Source of the DNA: Pseudoflavitalea rhizosphaerae
Lineage (GTDB): Bacteria; Bacteroidota; Bacteroidia; Chitinophagales; Chitinophagaceae
Reading direction: 5' to 3'
Assembly: GCF_003991355.1 (NCBI RefSeq)
Contig: NZ_RCSU01000007.1
Span: forward strand, 124,001-188,000
Length of the DNA: 64,000 nucleotides
Below are positions 28,571-37,425 of this stretch, piece after piece (the stretch's first letter is position 1; the number at the start of each line of letters is the position of its first letter). The position numbers and the translations under genes were made by a program. Under the pieces are notes generated by a model. The model saw only the letters and a program-made list of their open reading frames with translations, did not search any database and was not told the DNA's origin.

Positions 28571-28776
28571 ACCGGTATGGTTTGATCTGGGGTTATTAAA
28601 CGTGCATATCCTGCTTTTTTTTGTGCGTAAGTTTTTTTCCAAAACACGTTCAAAATCAATGCAGACCTGCCTTATATCGAAAAAAAACGTATATTTAAGT
28701 GTGCTTTGATCTTTATTTGGAGAACTTTTTGCAAAGTAAAATTATTCAATTTACTAACCTCTTAAATAGTTAGACT

Positions 28777-28980
28777 ATGGCAGACATTCAGCTCACTGCA
28801 TACAATGTAAAAACAAAGGAAAAGAATGTTCCTATCAAAGACGCAGTGATCACCAAAACCGCCAAGGGAGCTTATATGGCTCAGGGAAACGACGGTAAAG
28901 GCAATAAACTCACTACTCTTTTGGGCGAAGAAAAAGCGCTCGCTGCTATCAAAGCCGGTGTTGCCAAACAAGGCTGGTAA
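28777..28980 (+). CDS. Conserved-looking small protein, 67 aa
   Basis: A soluble, Lys-rich protein of 67 residues with no signal peptide. AYNVKTKEKNVPIKDAVITKTAKGAYMAQGND suggests a small beta-rich fold. The ATG follows a long A/T-rich leader. Two strong hairpins lie downstream (28997-29070 and 29093-29139), as expected for a highly transcribed short gene. No family was recognised. Confidence 0.7.
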   Translation: MADIQLTAYNVKTKEKNVPIKDAVITKTAKGAYMAQGNDGKGNKLTTLLGEEKALAAIKAGVAKQGW

Positions 28981-28996
28981 AACATTTCCACAAAAG

Positions 28997-29070
28997 AAAA
29001 GCAACTGAGCGGTCATAACAGGCCTGTGCATTTGGCATGTTCCTGATATGACTGTCTCGGTTGCTTTTTT
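28997..29070 (+). terminator. Long stem terminator after the 67-aa gene
   Basis: AAAAGCAAC (28997-29005) pairs with GTTGCTTTT (29060-29068), extended by GAG/CTC, and is followed by T residues. The 54-base interior contains further short inverted segments, so the 3' end is a folded RNA. Confidence 0.7.
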
Positions 29071-29092
29071 TATTGGCAGACATTCTGCCAGC

Positions 29093-29139
29093 AAAAAAGC
29101 CTTCTTGTATTTCGTTTGATCCATACAAGGAAGGCTTTT
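29093..29139. terminator. Second, bidirectional terminator
   Basis: AAAAGCCTTCTTGTAT (29095-29110) and ATACAAGGAAGGCTTTT (29123-29139) pair with one bulge. It lies between the convergent 67-aa and DUF1501 genes and has A/T runs on both sides. Confidence 0.85.
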
Positions 29140-29258
29140 GGTAAGCACAATCTCTTAAACTACAGATAAGGTAATTTTTTTCGAAGCCGGGAGATTAAGG
29201 AAAGGAAAAATGGACGGTGATAAAAAAGTTGTCTACTAAATATACATCTTTTTTTATA

Positions 29259-30458
29259 TCAGACAAAATCAAGATAACTTAACTCTCTTCCCAGAATTTG
29301 CCGGTCGTCTGCTCCCAGCCATTTGTTCAGCAAAGTGGCATATACATTTTTAAAATCCACATTGTACTGCAGGTCTCCGTTCTTCAGGTTACTGAGATCG
29401 GGCATTTCATTCAGCATTCCTTTTTGTTTGAGCGCTCCGCTCACGAAGAACATATTATTGGCAGTTCCGTGGTCGGTGCCGCCGCTGGCGTTCTGCGCCA
29501 CGCGTCTGCCGAATTCGGAAAAGGTCATCAGCATCACATCCTGGAAGCGGTTGTTCTGCTGCATATCTTTCACAAAAGCGCTGATGGCTGCATTCATTTC
29601 AGTGAAGAGTCTGCGCTGCTGGCCATCCTGCCCAACATGCGTATCGAAACTTCCGAGAGAGAGGTAATACACTTTTGTATTGATATCAGAGAAGATGAGA
29701 GAAGCGATGGTCTTCAGGCTATTCCCGATTTCAGTGGAAGGATAAACAGTATTGGTTGGATGAATGCGGCTTTGTTTGAAGATATAATCCGCACTGCTCA
29801 TCGTCTCAGCCATGGTTTTGTAGAGATAGTCCACTGTTTGTTCTCCATGTTCATCCTGGTGGTTCTTCACAACTTCCTTGAAGAATTTTTCGTTGGATGT
29901 GTTGAAGAGCCTGCGGGGGTCCTTCATGGCGAGCCCTTTGATATGTTCTCCTTTCATGGCCATGCTGAGCACATCGTCCAGCTCCAGAGCCTGCGTGGGT
30001 TTGTCGCAGCCCTTACATTGCGCATCCAGGTAGCGGCCTAACCATCCCGTGTATACGTATTTGTCGCTGTCGCTGGCACTATGCCAGATATCCATGCTGC
30101 GGAAATGCGAGCGGTCGGGGTTTGGGTAGCCAACATTGTTGAGGATACCGAGATGTCCATTGTCGTACAGCTCTTTCATCCCGGTAAGTGCGGGGTGCAG
30201 TGCTGCATCATCGGTGAGGCGCAGTGCGGCTTCCCGGGCAATGCCCAGTTTGGGCCTTACTTTATAATAGATATCGTTCCTTACGGGAATTACAGTGTTC
30301 AGTCCATCGTTGCCTCCGCTGAGCTGGAGGATCACCAGCACTTTGTTGCCGGGTGGCACCAGGTGCGGGGTTTCAAACGCTTTCATGAATTTGGGCAGCA
30401 TCATGGATGCTGTGGCGAGACTACCGATCTGCAGGAATTCTTTTCTTTTTAAAAGCAT
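29259..30458 (-). CDS. DUF1501-family protein
   Basis: A 399-residue protein of the alkaline-phosphatase-like superfamily. The N-terminus LLKRKEFLQIG...MMLPKF is an export signal similar to Tat-type starts but without a twin arginine. VLVILQLSGGNDGLNTVIP is the DUF1501 hallmark. Later come DRSHFRSMDIWHSA, LSLGSFDTHVGQDGQQRRL, MTFSEFGRRVAQNASGGTDH and HGTANNMF, with His and Asp residues likely to bind metal. Its substrate is unknown. The ATG at 30458 is chosen. It overlaps no gene but starts 20 bp from the DUF1800 stop, and the two form one operon. Confidence 0.92.
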   Translation of the reverse strand: MLLKRKEFLQIGSLATASMMLPKFMKAFETPHLVPPGNKVLVILQLSGGNDGLNTVIPVRNDIYYKVRPKLGIAREAALRLTDDAALHPALTGMKELYDNGHLGILNNVGYPNPDRSHFRSMDIWHSASDSDKYVYTGWLGRYLDAQCKGCDKPTQALELDDVLSMAMKGEHIKGLAMKDPRRLFNTSNEKFFKEVVKNHQDEHGEQTVDYLYKTMAETMSSADYIFKQSRIHPTNTVYPSTEIGNSLKTIASLIFSDINTKVYYLSLGSFDTHVGQDGQQRRLFTEMNAAISAFVKDMQQNNRFQDVMLMTFSEFGRRVAQNASGGTDHGTANNMFFVSGALKQKGMLNEMPDLSNLKNGDLQYNVDFKNVYATLLNKWLGADDRQILGRELSYLDFV

Positions 30459-30478
30459 ATGATTGGCGTTTGAGCGGA

Positions 30479-31948
30479 TTAACAAAGTTGGTATTCAGGT
30501 GTACTCATCAACTGGATAGTGGCTGAGCGGATATAATTCTCCCTGCTGCTGTTATCAATGTATTTATCCAGGGTGCTTACCGCAACACTATTGTTGGTTT
30601 GCAATACGGAACTGCTGATGGCGGGAAGTAACTTTTCCCTGGAAACCTTTTCGAACAGTTTCGTGTAGGCGTCCCAGTTAACCGTAGCGGCAATTACCTG
30701 ACCACCGCCTCTTTTTTGAGCGAAGGCCTTCATTTTTTGTTTTCTGTTGTCCTGGTCCTTCATGCCCATCATCTGGTCGTCATCGTCTTTGGGTTTGAGG
30801 GTAAGCGTATCTTCAGCATAGATCATTTGCGGGATACGGAGGCGCAGCATGAGGGAAGAGCTATCGATCCAGTTCTTTCCTCCGGGCCAGCCGGCCACAT
30901 TGGGTGGATAGAAGAGTTGCTGACCGAGCAATCTTTGCAAAGTGATCTGCACTTCTTCATTGGAGATCTCCATGGGAATGGCCCTTCTGATACCGGCTAT
31001 CAGCAGTACAGGGGATTTGATGATGGAGCCTACATTGCGCTGATCATAGAACCAGTCGCTGTTGAAGATATCCCGGAAGAGTTCGCTGATATCGTAGCCG
31101 CCATTGTAGAAGCGGTCTGCAAGCCATTTGATTTGCTCTTCATTTTCCGTTTCGTTTACGAAATAACGATATACTTTACGCGTGATGTATTGTGCTGTTT
31201 GTGGATGTTGGATAAGAATATCGAGAACATCGTCTCCATCAAAATTGCCGGACTTGCCCAATACTTTCTTCCTGCCGTTATCGTGTTGGTTTTTTCGGAA
31301 AATGAAATTGCCGGAGGCGTTGGAGCCCCATCCGGTGAAGGCGCGGGCGGCTTCTTTGATATCATCTTCCGTATAGTTGCCACGGCCCAGGGTGAAGAGT
31401 TCCATTACTTCGCGGGCGAAATTTTCATTGGGATGATCTTTCCTGTTCTGGTTATTGTTGAGGAAGTTCAGCATGGCGCCGGACTTGCTCACTTCGCGCA
31501 GCAGGTCAGGGAACTTGCCAAGTGCATTGCGGCGGATCGCATCCAGGAGTTGCTGCTGGTGTACGATGTTCACGGTGCGGCATGCGAAATGCCCGTGCCA
31601 GAAGAGTGATACTTTTTCGCGGAGTTGTTGTTCACTGTGCACCATCTGGTTGAGCCAGGTGAGATTGAGGGCGCGGATGCCTTCGCGGGATTTATTCCGG
31701 ATAAGCTTACGCTGCTCCTCATTCAGTTGTCTCTTTTGCCGGTACATTTCTTCCATGCCCATGTAAATTTCTTTGATGGCAGGATCAGCCACATCGATGT
31801 AGGCAGGAGTTTTTTCTGATGCTTTGAATAATGCTTTGACTAATTTCTTGTTGGAATCGGAGGAAAGCTCTTCCACCGGTACGGAGTCTGGTCCGAAGCC
31901 TGCCCGCCAGAGCAGGTGCTGGTTTTTGAGCTGATTGGAAATGCCCAT
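30479..31948 (-). CDS. DUF1800-family protein
   Basis: A 489-residue helical protein with the DUF1800 pattern: HLLWRAGFGPDS at the start, KVSLFWHGHFACR, NFAREVMELFTLGRGNYTEDDIKEAARAFTGW and AGWPGGKNWI. The family always occurs with DUF1501, and the two probably act together on an unknown exported substrate. The ATG at 31948 is chosen. An upstream in-frame extension (to 32083) has no conserved sequence. There is no obvious signal peptide at this start. serS is upstream on the same strand behind its own terminator. Confidence 0.9.
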   Translation of the reverse strand: MGISNQLKNQHLLWRAGFGPDSVPVEELSSDSNKKLVKALFKASEKTPAYIDVADPAIKEIYMGMEEMYRQKRQLNEEQRKLIRNKSREGIRALNLTWLNQMVHSEQQLREKVSLFWHGHFACRTVNIVHQQQLLDAIRRNALGKFPDLLREVSKSGAMLNFLNNNQNRKDHPNENFAREVMELFTLGRGNYTEDDIKEAARAFTGWGSNASGNFIFRKNQHDNGRKKVLGKSGNFDGDDVLDILIQHPQTAQYITRKVYRYFVNETENEEQIKWLADRFYNGGYDISELFRDIFNSDWFYDQRNVGSIIKSPVLLIAGIRRAIPMEISNEEVQITLQRLLGQQLFYPPNVAGWPGGKNWIDSSSLMLRLRIPQMIYAEDTLTLKPKDDDDQMMGMKDQDNRKQKMKAFAQKRGGGQVIAATVNWDAYTKLFEKVSREKLLPAISSSVLQTNNSVAVSTLDKYIDNSSRENYIRSATIQLMSTPEYQLC

Positions 31949-32072
31949 GCGGAAAATGGTTTTGCTTTTGACTGGTTGCCAAAAGGAAAGTTTAACAGAG
32001 TATTTAATTTTCGGATAGAACCAGAAAATGGAATAATGGAATAATTGCAACCTCAGTGCCAATAAACAGAAA

Positions 32073-32100
32073 GGGTGCCTCAATTACTTTTGAGACACCC
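32073..32100 (-). terminator. Terminator after serS
   Basis: GGGTGCCTCAA (32073-32083) and TTGAGACACCC (32090-32100) pair with one mismatch. On the minus strand a pyrimidine-rich CCCTTTCTG follows. It ends the serS transcript ahead of the DUF1800 gene. Confidence 0.7.
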
Positions 32101-32129
32101 TCGCTTTTGAAAAATATTAACTGAAATAG

Positions 32130-33398
32130 TTAAATCGATTTAAAACCGAGATACTGATGCAGCACTTCCGGTAAATCGATTCCATTCTCTGTTTGGTTGT
32201 TCTCCAGCAAACAGGCGAGGATCCTCGGTAAAGCAAGAGAGCTTCCATTGAGTGAATGCGCCAGGTGGTTCTTTCCATTGCTGTCTTTGAACCTTGCTTT
32301 CAAGCGGTTGGTCTGATACGCTTCAAAGTTAGACACAGAGCTTACTTCCAACCATTTCTCCTGTGCGGCTGAATACACTTCAAAGTCGTAGGTCTGTGCT
32401 GATGCGAAACCCATATCACCGCCGCAGAGATTGAGAATGCGGTAAGGCAATTTGAGGGATTGCAATAGTAATTCTACATGCAGCACCATTTCTTCCAGCA
32501 CTGCATAGCTGGTATCGGGATGTACGATCTGTACGATCTCCACTTTCTCGAACTGATGCAGGCGGTTCAGTCCGCGTACATCTTTGCCATAGCTCCCTGC
32601 TTCCCGGCGGAAGCAGGGAGAGTAGCCGGTCATTTTAATGGGGAGTTCGCTTTCCTTCACCAGTTCATCGCGATAGATATTGGTGATGGGAACTTCGGAT
32701 GTGGGTATCAGGTAGAACTGGTCTTCGTTCACATAATACATTTGTCCTTCCTTGTCCGGCAACTGACCGGTACCGAAAGCAGATGCTTCATTCACTACAA
32801 AAGGGGGGATGATCTCGGTATAACCCGCGGCGGTATTGTAGTCCAGGAAATACTGGATCAATGCGCGCTGGAGGCGGGCACCCTTGCCGGTGTACACGGG
32901 AAATCCGCTACCGGTGATCTTATTACCCAGTTCGAAATCGATCAGTTTGTATTTTTTAGCCAGGTCCCAGTGGGGTACGGCATTGTTGACCAGAGTGGGT
33001 TTGGAGCCGCCTTCGCGCACTACCACATTGTCTTCGGGAGTTCTTCCCTTTGGAACATAGGCGGATGGGAGGTTAGGGAGCTTCACTATAGTTGCTTCCA
33101 GCTGCTTCTCCACGGCCGTGAGTTGCTCCGAGATCGGCTGCAGGCTTTGTTTCAGCGAAGGAACGGATAGTTTGAGGGCTTCCGCTTCTTCTTTCTGACC
33201 TTTCGCCATTAATTGTCCGATCTCCTTGGATGCGCTGTTCACCTTTGCCTGGGTTGTATCGAATTCCAGCTGAAGTTTCCTGCGTTCATCATCCAATGCT
33301 ATGATCTCGTCAACCAGCGACAGCTCCTGGAAATTTTTAACGGCCAAGCGCTCTTTTACCTGTTCTGTGTGCTGTCTGATAAATGGAATCTGTAGCAT
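32130..33398 (-). CDS. serS: Seryl-tRNA synthetase
   Basis: A 422-residue class II synthetase that charges tRNA(Ser). The N-terminal coiled-coil tRNA-binding arm (about 30-100) is followed by the catalytic core. Motif 2 is CFRREAGSYGKDVRGLNRLH, and motif 3 is SSLALPRILACLLENNQ. The serine-binding TSEVPITN segment is also present. Length is standard. A perfect -7 box lies at 33417-33424, giving a short leader. Confidence 0.96.
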   Translation of the reverse strand: MLQIPFIRQHTEQVKERLAVKNFQELSLVDEIIALDDERRKLQLEFDTTQAKVNSASKEIGQLMAKGQKEEAEALKLSVPSLKQSLQPISEQLTAVEKQLEATIVKLPNLPSAYVPKGRTPEDNVVVREGGSKPTLVNNAVPHWDLAKKYKLIDFELGNKITGSGFPVYTGKGARLQRALIQYFLDYNTAAGYTEIIPPFVVNEASAFGTGQLPDKEGQMYYVNEDQFYLIPTSEVPITNIYRDELVKESELPIKMTGYSPCFRREAGSYGKDVRGLNRLHQFEKVEIVQIVHPDTSYAVLEEMVLHVELLLQSLKLPYRILNLCGGDMGFASAQTYDFEVYSAAQEKWLEVSSVSNFEAYQTNRLKARFKDSNGKNHLAHSLNGSSLALPRILACLLENNQTENGIDLPEVLHQYLGFKSI

Positions 33399-33416
33399 TA
33401 TTCAAATGATTTGCAA

Positions 33417-33424
33417 CAAAGATA
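33417..33424 (-). promoter_or_regulatory. -7 box for serS
   Basis: The minus strand reads TATCTTTG (exact TAnnTTTG), 18 bp before the serS ATG, giving a leader of about 12 nt. Confidence 0.6.
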
Positions 33425-33528
33425 ATTCCTGTACCGTAGATTTCTGGCCCCGCCTGCCTGTCTTTGTCAGATTCATATCAAAAATTATTGAATGCAATCC
33501 GTGTAAAGCTCCCTTCGGAATTCCTGCC

Positions 33529-33536
33529 TATCTTTG
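33529..33536 (+). promoter_or_regulatory. -7 box directly before the 33542 gene
   Basis: TATCTTTG ends five bases before the ATG at 33542. Transcription would start at or beside that codon, predicting a leaderless mRNA and supporting this start over the upstream one at 33464. Confidence 0.5.
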
Positions 33537-33541
33537 CAGCT

Positions 33542-33883
33542 ATGAATGCACAGGACGATCTGATGACGCGCTGGTGGACGCTGGAAGCGAAGCTGGTGGA
33601 AAGATTTGGGAAGAAGCCCGATATGGAAACCATCCTTTTCCTTATCGGCATCCAGGAATTGGGCGTAAAGCCGAAGTTCACGAAAGAACAGAAGCAGGAC
33701 CTGATGCATATTGCCGTATGTGCTCTCATGGCCCAAAGTGGTTATTACGAACTGGAAGGAACTGACAGGGACGGTTGGCCGCACTACAAACAACTCAAGA
33801 GCCTGCCCGTGATGAATATGATCGAACAGGAGAATTTCCTCAAAGACCATATCCTGTTGTATTTCGACCGGGTTGGATTTTAA
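33542..33883 (+). CDS. Conserved hypothetical protein, 113 aa
   Basis: A soluble helical protein, with LEAKLVERFGKKPDMETILFLIGIQELG in the first half and HILLYFDRVGF at the end. No domain was recognised. The ATG at 33542 is preferred because the -7 box lies immediately upstream; the longer frame from 33464 would run through that promoter. It lies 22 bp before the cyclophilin gene and is probably co-transcribed with it. Confidence 0.75.
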   Translation: MNAQDDLMTRWWTLEAKLVERFGKKPDMETILFLIGIQELGVKPKFTKEQKQDLMHIAVCALMAQSGYYELEGTDRDGWPHYKQLKSLPVMNMIEQENFLKDHILLYFDRVGF

Positions 33884-33905
33884 AAATACTGATCCCATTA
33901 ATACC

Positions 33906-34604
33906 ATGAACCGACTGCTTGCACTTGCAGCCCTGCTGCTTACTTTCGCCGCCTGTAATCCCCGCCTCTCCAATGGCCTCCGTGTACACGATCTTCAAAA
34001 AGATGTGGAACTTGTAACCAGCAAGGGCACTATCATCATCAGGCTTTCCGATTCAACACCCCTGCACAGGGACAATTTCATCAGGCTTGTTCAGAAAAAA
34101 TATTTCGATAGCATCCTCTTCCACCGGGTGATCAATCAGTTTATGGTACAGGCCGGAGACCCGGACAGCAAACAGGCAAAAGCCGGAGCAGAGCTCGGTA
34201 ATGGCGGTCCCGGTTACACGGTCCCGGCAGAATTCAGGGCTTCCCTCTTCCATAAAAAAGGAGTAATTGCGGCTGCACGTACCGGTGATGACGTGAATCC
34301 ATTGAAAGCAAGCAGCGGCTCCCAGTTCTACCTCGTTCAAGGGAAAGTGTTCACAGAAGCCGGACTGGACTCCGTGGAGAATATGCGCCTCAGACGCAAA
34401 CTCCCAGCTGCACACCGTGAAGTGTACAAGACACTGGGGGGTACGCCACACCTGGACCTGAACTACACCGTGTTCGGAGAAGCGGTAAGCGGACTTAGTG
34501 TGATTGACAGCATCGCCGCAGTGCCCACCAGTGGCAGAATGGGTGGCGACAGGCCCCTGACGGATGTGCGCATCATCAGGGCCCGGCTGGTAAAGAGAAA
34601 ATAA
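33906..34604 (+). CDS. Cyclophilin-type peptidyl-prolyl isomerase, lipoprotein
   Basis: A 232-residue exported isomerase that should help fold periplasmic or outer-membrane proteins. The signal peptide ends FAAC, with C17 as lipid site. The cyclophilin core shows SILFHRVINQFMVQAGDP, GGPGYTVPAEF, SSGSQFYLVQGK and the C-terminal FGEAVSGLSVID. An insertion of about 30 residues (LDSVENMRLRRKLPAAHREVYKTLGG) interrupts the usual fold, as in several Bacteroidota members. The ATG at 33906 is chosen over 33873, which lacks a signal peptide. Confidence 0.93.
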   Translation: MNRLLALAALLLTFAACNPRLSNGLRVHDLQKDVELVTSKGTIIIRLSDSTPLHRDNFIRLVQKKYFDSILFHRVINQFMVQAGDPDSKQAKAGAELGNGGPGYTVPAEFRASLFHKKGVIAAARTGDDVNPLKASSGSQFYLVQGKVFTEAGLDSVENMRLRRKLPAAHREVYKTLGGTPHLDLNYTVFGEAVSGLSVIDSIAAVPTSGRMGGDRPLTDVRIIRARLVKRK

Positions 34605-34617
34605 ATTTCCGCACGAT

Positions 34618-36363
34618 ATGCGACAATACCGGAACCGAATGATGCCCTGTTTGATCACAGGCGCTATCGCCTTATTTCTATGCCATAACGGTATGGCCCA
34701 ATCGAAAAAAGAAGAAAACCTGCTGCAGCAGACCAGCGAGGTAAATAACCTTATGGTGCAATACCAGGCAGACAGGGGTAGTCTCACCCGCTTCTATACC
34801 GTTCCATTCTCACCGGAGAGAAGGGAACGCCTCATTAAATTCCAGCAGGATTATTTGCTGCAACTGGAATCAGTTCCATTCGATCAGCTTTCCACCGGTT
34901 CCAAAGTAGACTATATCCTTTTCAAAAGGAATATCGATAATCAGCTCAGGTTGCTGGATGCGGAGGCAAAGGGGTATGAACAGGTAAAGAAGTTCTTTCC
35001 TTTCGCTCCTCCGGTATATGAGCTGGAAAAACAGCGCCGGCGCGGACTTTCGCCGGATAGTAAAAAACTGGCGGCCGATATGCATACCTGGCAGCAAGAG
35101 ATCCGGAAAAAAATGCTTGCATTGAAGCAGGAACCTGAATTAGATATGCCGCAGGCGGAAATGGCTTCGGCAGTGGTCCGCGGATTGCAGCAGGCGCTTA
35201 AATCAGTTTTCGATTTCTACTATGGCTATGATCCCAAATTCAGCTGGTGGGTGGAAAAGCCGTACAGGACCACAGACAGCCTGTTAAATATATATGCCGG
35301 ACAATTGAAATCGAAAGGAAAGGTCACCACCACCCAAAAAGATGATGGCAGCGGTATCATCGGAAAGCCCATTGGCCGCGAAGAACTGATACGCCAGTTA
35401 CAGTTCGAAATGATCCCTTATACGCCGGAAGAACTCATCGAAATGGCCAATAAGGAATTCGCCTGGTGCGATAAAGAGATGCTGAAAGCCAGCAGGGAGA
35501 TGGGTTTTGGGGATAATTGGAAAAAGGCGATGGAGAAAGTGAAGAATTCGTATGTGCCTGAGGGTAAGCAGCCGGAACTGATCCTCCGATTGTACAATGA
35601 ATCGATCGATTTCCTGAAAAAGAATAACCTGGTAACGATACCTCCCATTGCGGAGGAAACCTGGCGCATGACCATGATGAGCCCGCAGCAGCAACTGATC
35701 AGCCCATTTTTCCTGGGCGGCGAAACGATCCTGATCGCTTATCCCACCAATACGATGGAGGAAGATGACAAGCTCATGAGCATGCGCGGCAATAATCCAC
35801 ATTTCTCCCGTGCTGTAGTACACCATGAACTGATTGCCGGTCATCACCTGCAACGCTTCATGGGCAACCGTTTTAAGGCTTACCGTGAATTTGACACACC
35901 TTTCTGGACGGAAGGCTGGGCGCTTTACCAGGAATTCATACTCTGGGACCTGAAATTCCCCCGAAGTGCCGAAGACCGTGTGGGGATGCTGTTCTGGCGA
36001 ATGCATCGCTGTGCGCGGATCATCTTTTCCCTCAATTATCATCTCGGCAACTGGACGCCGCAGCAATGCATCGATTTCCTGGTAGAACGTGTGAACCACG
36101 AACGCGCCAATGCTGCAGGTGAAGTGAGAAGAAGCTTTACCGGCGGCTATGGACCATTGTACCAACTGGCCTATATGGTGGGCGGACAGCAGTTTTATGC
36201 CCTCAAAAAGGAATTGGTGGATACAGGAAAGATGAGCTTCCGGGAATTTCATGATGCTGTTTTGCGTGAGAACGGAATGCCGGTAGAAATGGTAAGAGCG
36301 ATACTCACAAAGCAGCAGCTTAAAAAAGATTTTGTTACCGGCTGGAAATTTTATGGGAAATAG
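34618..36363 (+). CDS. DUF885-family peptidase-like lipoprotein or exported protein
   Basis: A 581-residue protein with an N-terminal signal (ending GMAQ). DUF885 proteins are thought to be zinc metallopeptidases. The motif HHELIAGHH (402-410) and the later EGWALY (432-437) are the family hallmarks, with H403, E404 and H409 as likely ligands. The family more often has HEGxPGHH, so this is a variant of the motif but keeps the His and Glu. It starts 13 bp after the cyclophilin gene and is probably in the same operon. Confidence 0.88.
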   Translation: MRQYRNRMMPCLITGAIALFLCHNGMAQSKKEENLLQQTSEVNNLMVQYQADRGSLTRFYTVPFSPERRERLIKFQQDYLLQLESVPFDQLSTGSKVDYILFKRNIDNQLRLLDAEAKGYEQVKKFFPFAPPVYELEKQRRRGLSPDSKKLAADMHTWQQEIRKKMLALKQEPELDMPQAEMASAVVRGLQQALKSVFDFYYGYDPKFSWWVEKPYRTTDSLLNIYAGQLKSKGKVTTTQKDDGSGIIGKPIGREELIRQLQFEMIPYTPEELIEMANKEFAWCDKEMLKASREMGFGDNWKKAMEKVKNSYVPEGKQPELILRLYNESIDFLKKNNLVTIPPIAEETWRMTMMSPQQQLISPFFLGGETILIAYPTNTMEEDDKLMSMRGNNPHFSRAVVHHELIAGHHLQRFMGNRFKAYREFDTPFWTEGWALYQEFILWDLKFPRSAEDRVGMLFWRMHRCARIIFSLNYHLGNWTPQQCIDFLVERVNHERANAAGEVRRSFTGGYGPLYQLAYMVGGQQFYALKKELVDTGKMSFREFHDAVLRENGMPVEMVRAILTKQQLKKDFVTGWKFYGK

Positions 36364-36402
36364 ATTGCTTTTCTTAATCTTTGCAGCACTAAAACTTACG
36401 TC

Positions 36403-36783
36403 ATGAATTTTCCTGATAACCTCCGCTATACCAAAGATCACGAATGGATTCTTCTGGAAGGAAATGTAGCTACCATTGGTATAACTGAATTCGCTCAGCG
36501 TGAACTGGGTGACATTGTGTATGTGGACGTTCCCACTGTGGGCAAAGCTCTCAGTGCTGAAGAAGTGTTTGGAACGGTAGAAGCTGTGAAAACAGTATCT
36601 GATCTTTTTCTGCCTGTGGCAGGAACCATCAATGAGCTGAATGCTGAGCTGGATGGCAGCCCAGACCTGGTGAACACCGATCCTTATGGTGATGGCTGGA
36701 TGATCAAAATGACCGTAAGCAATACAGCCGATGTAGATGCCCTGATGGATGCAGCCGCATACGCAAAGCTGGTTGGCGAATAA
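36403..36783 (+). CDS. gcvH: Glycine cleavage system H protein
   Basis: A 126-residue carrier that shuttles the aminomethyl arm between the P, T and L proteins. The lipoylated lysine is K63 in [12 protein letters not shown]. The flanking [21 protein letters not shown] and DGWMIKM are characteristic. The genes gcvP and gcvT are not in the window. A near-consensus -7 box (CTTTG) lies about 20 bp upstream. Confidence 0.96.
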   Translation: MNFPDNLRYTKDHEWILLEGNVATIGITEFAQRELGDIVYVDVPTVGKALSAEEVFGTVEAVKTVSDLFLPVAGTINELNAELDGSPDLVNTDPYGDGWMIKMTVSNTADVDALMDAAAYAKLVGE

Positions 36784-36876
36784 ATCCGGAATTCCATACT
36801 TAACGTATATGAAAGAGTGGTTTGCATATCCACTCTTTTTTTATTATATTGGGCCACGCTTGGGTTAAACTAACAT

Positions 36877-37425
36877 TTGGCCACCACACAAACATACACT
36901 GAACCACAACTGGTATCCTTGCTAAAACTCAGGGATAATAAGGCTTTTGGTTACCTCTATGATAATTACTCCGGTGCATTGTACAGCATCATAGTTCAGA
37001 TCCTGAGCGGAGATGTGGAATTGGCCAATGACGTTCTTCAGGAAGTTTTCATCAATATCTGGCGAAAGATTGACAGTTATGATCAGACGAAGGGCAGACT
37101 ATTCACCTGGATGCTGAATATCGCCAGAAATGCTTCAATAGATACATTACGTTCCAGGACCTATCAAAACGACAGGAAAAACCAACCGATGCCGGGCTCC
37201 GTTGATGAGCAGCTCAACGGGCAGACTGCGCAACTCAATGTAGATAATATTGGATTCAGGAAAGTGCTGGGTCAGTTGAAGGAAGATCAGCGGGTACTGA
37301 TCGACCTGGCTTATTATAAAGGGTATACACACGAAGAAATAGCAGCAATACAAAATATGCCGTTAGGAACGGTAAAAACACGCATCAGGAATGCGTTGAT
37401 TCAATTACGGGGAATACTAAAGTGA
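36877..37425 (+). CDS. ECF-type RNA polymerase sigma factor
   Basis: A 182-residue extracytoplasmic-function sigma factor. Region 2 is seen at about 25-90 (NYSGALYSIIVQILSG, DVLQEVFINIWRKIDSYD, RLFTWMLNIARNASIDTLRSR). Region 4 is at about 125-178 (VLIDLAYYKGYTHEEIAAIQNMPLGTVKTRIRNAL). The start is a TTG at 36877. An in-frame TAA lies just two codons upstream, and the next ATG falls inside region 2, so TTG is the only sensible start. It overlaps the anti-sigma gene by 4 bp (GTGA). Confidence 0.92.
   Translation: MATTQTYTEPQLVSLLKLRDNKAFGYLYDNYSGALYSIIVQILSGDVELANDVLQEVFINIWRKIDSYDQTKGRLFTWMLNIARNASIDTLRSRTYQNDRKNQPMPGSVDEQLNGQTAQLNVDNIGFRKVLGQLKEDQRVLIDLAYYKGYTHEEIAAIQNMPLGTVKTRIRNALIQLRGILK

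Noticed and set aside
30716-31609. 297-residue plus-strand ORF inside the DUF1800 gene
   Set aside because: Shadow frame opposite a recognised family member, with no RBS or domain.
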